Shown: one piece after another, positions 15,088 through 15,761 of the stretch | Layout: each line of letters begins with the position of its first letter | Numbering within the stretch: position 1 is the first letter of the stretch | Assembly: GCA_934546685.1 (NCBI GenBank) | Contig: CAKTEB010000056.1 | Location: 1-15,761 of the forward strand | Source of the DNA: an uncultured Oscillospiraceae bacterium | Lineage (GTDB): Bacteria; Bacillota; Clostridia; Oscillospirales; Oscillospiraceae | DNA length: 15,761 bases | Direction of reading: 5' to 3' | Notes under the pieces: generated by a model | The model's input: the letters and a program-made list of their open reading frames with translations, nothing else | What the model was told of the DNA's origin: nothing | The model's database searches: none | Position numbers and translations under genes: made by a program

Positions 15088-15114
15088 TGGGCTTCACCTC
15101 CTGTAGGCAGTATG

Positions 15115-15153
15115 GGCAGCGCCGTACACTGCTGCGAATGGTGCGGCGCTGCC
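15115..15153 (-). other. Hairpin between rplI and dnaB
   Basis: GGCAGCGCCG (15115-15124) and CGGCGCTGCC (15144-15153) form a perfect 10-bp stem with a 19-base loop. No T-run follows on either strand, so it is not a clear terminator. It may be an mRNA processing or stability element, or a weak attenuator separating rplI from dnaB. Confidence 0.55.
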
Positions 15154-15179
15154 TGTGATTTTGATGCGTTGATGGATTG

Positions 15180-15626
15180 TCAGGCTTCACTGACATGGAC
15201 GGTGATGGTGGCGACGATCTCATAGCCCAGCTTGGCCTTGAGAGAGAAGGTGCCGAAGGATTTGATGGGCTCCTCCTGGACGATCTTCTTCTTGTCGATG
15301 GAGATACCGGCCTGCTGCTTCAGGGCGTCGGCCACCTCCTGAGAGGTGATGGAGCCGAAGAGGCGGCCGCCGTTGCCGGACTTGGCCTTGATCTCTACGG
15401 TGATATCCTTGAGCTTCTCGGCGAATTCCTGGGCCTGGGCCTTCTCCCGGGCCATCTGCTCGGCCTTGGCCTTATCGTTCATCTTCATGGTATTGACATT
15501 GTCTGCGGTGGCCTCTACCGCCATCTTCCGGGGCAGCAGATAGTTCCGGGCGTAGCCGTCGGAGGCCTCAATCATCTGGCCCTTCTTGCCTTTGCCGCGA
15601 ATGTCTTGCAGTAAAATCACTTTCAT
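15180..15626 (-). CDS. rplI: Large ribosomal subunit protein L9 (bL9)
   Basis: bL9 is a two-domain protein of the 50S subunit near the L1 stalk that helps maintain reading frame. The 148 residues start M-K-V-I-L-L-Q-D-I-R-G-K-G-K-K-G and continue with G-Y-A-R-N-Y-L-L-P (24-32), the RNA-binding N domain. A long charged helix spans about 41-75, and the C domain contains S-G-N-G-G-R-L-F-G-S-I-T (83-94), a classic L9 signature. The start is ATG 15626, with AAGGAG at normal distance. A longer in-frame opening upstream is not family-like. Length is exactly typical. It precedes dnaB, a common arrangement in Firmicutes. Leader pairings upstream might affect expression. Confidence 0.97.
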   Translation of the reverse strand: MKVILLQDIRGKGKKGQMIEASDGYARNYLLPRKMAVEATADNVNTMKMNDKAKAEQMAREKAQAQEFAEKLKDITVEIKAKSGNGGRLFGSITSQEVADALKQQAGISIDKKKIVQEEPIKSFGTFSLKAKLGYEIVATITVHVSEA

Positions 15627-15659
15627 GGGAATACTCCTTTCTGATAGGAAGCCCGCCGC

Positions 15660-15709
15660 ACTTTGGGGCGGAGCCTCCGGAAAAAACAAACTGGGGAGCG
15701 GTGCTCCGC
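15660..15709 (-). promoter_or_regulatory. rplI leader with alternative hairpins
   Basis: On the minus strand GAGCGG-agca-CCGCTC (begins within the upstream stop codon) forms a short stem followed by TTTGTTTTTT a few bases later. The first arm's GCGGAGC can instead pair with GCTCCGC (7 bp, perfect), located after the T-run. The two pairings exclude each other, the layout of a terminator/antiterminator. Only complementarity supports it. Confidence 0.35.
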
Positions 15710-15761
15710 TCAGATGTCGCTGAAGAAATTGTCGATGGACTGCTTCAGGGCGTCCCGCACC
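15710..15761 (-). CDS. 3' end of the gene upstream of rplI, possibly gdpP
   Basis: The last 16 codons of a minus-strand gene are visible, ending V-R-D-A-L-K-Q-S-I-D-N-F-F-S-D-I and TGA. This amphipathic tail resembles the end of DHH/GdpP-type cyclic-di-AMP phosphodiesterases, which often stand before rplI in Firmicutes. The segment is too short to prove that. The rplI start is 83 bases downstream, and the two are probably co-transcribed, subject to the leader structure between them. Confidence 0.55.
   Translation of the reverse strand, partial: VRDALKQSIDNFFSDI

Noticed and set aside
1..15761. Defence system, prophage, integrative element or biosynthetic cluster
   Set aside because: No integrase, transposase, nuclease, toxin-antitoxin pair, phage gene or repeat array was seen. 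Apart from the surface gene and small regulators the content is core metabolism and housekeeping.

Overview
The window looks like chromosomal DNA of a high-GC, anaerobic, endospore-forming Firmicute, most likely of the gut Oscillospirales (Oscillibacter, Flavonifractor or Lawsonibacter-like). The evidence is the tail of an alpha/beta-type small acid-soluble spore protein, an S-layer-homology surface protein, a glycine riboswitch, a Crp/Fnr and ferredoxin pair, and the order rplI-dnaB-tilS-hpt-ftsH. The genus is an inference. No tRNA, rRNA, CRISPR array, insertion sequence or phage gene was seen.

Layout. 1-149: end of the spore-protein gene and its terminator. 150-2822: one large, broken surface-protein gene (signal peptide, DUF6273-like region, InlB-type repeat, Val-Asp repeat, S-layer homology) with four reading-frame breaks. 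Its first half and leader are about 40% GC and its second half about 70% GC in sampled lines. 2826-4280: a Crp/Fnr-type regulator and a divergent 4Fe-4S protein share a 93-base intergenic region with a perfect 16-base palindrome. 4387-6066: an alanine/glycine:cation symporter behind a single-aptamer glycine riboswitch and intrinsic terminator. 6067-6405: a gene-free, hairpin-rich stretch ending in a strong promoter for a TetR-family regulator (6406-7101). 7165-8409: an S41-peptidase-like lipoprotein, divergent from a citrate synthase gene (8592-9941). 9985-15761: a minus-strand housekeeping run, transcribed in the order (gdpP-like end), rplI, dnaB, tilS, hpt, ftsH. dnaB-tilS and tilS-hpt overlap.

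How the parts work together. The housekeeping cluster links ribosome, replication, tRNA modification, purine salvage and membrane-protein quality control. It ends in a terminator shared with the convergent citrate synthase gene. The riboswitch suggests the symporter moves glycine. Its P1 strand can pair with the terminator stem, which predicts an OFF switch. The palindrome lies at -41.5 from the transcription start inferred for the ferredoxin gene, the class II Crp/Fnr activator position.

Most of the window is ordinary core genome and I see no new multi-gene system. The points most worth checking are the mosaic broken surface gene, the -41.5 operator, the riboswitch mechanism, the structured gap at 6150-6305 and the possible switching leader of rplI.
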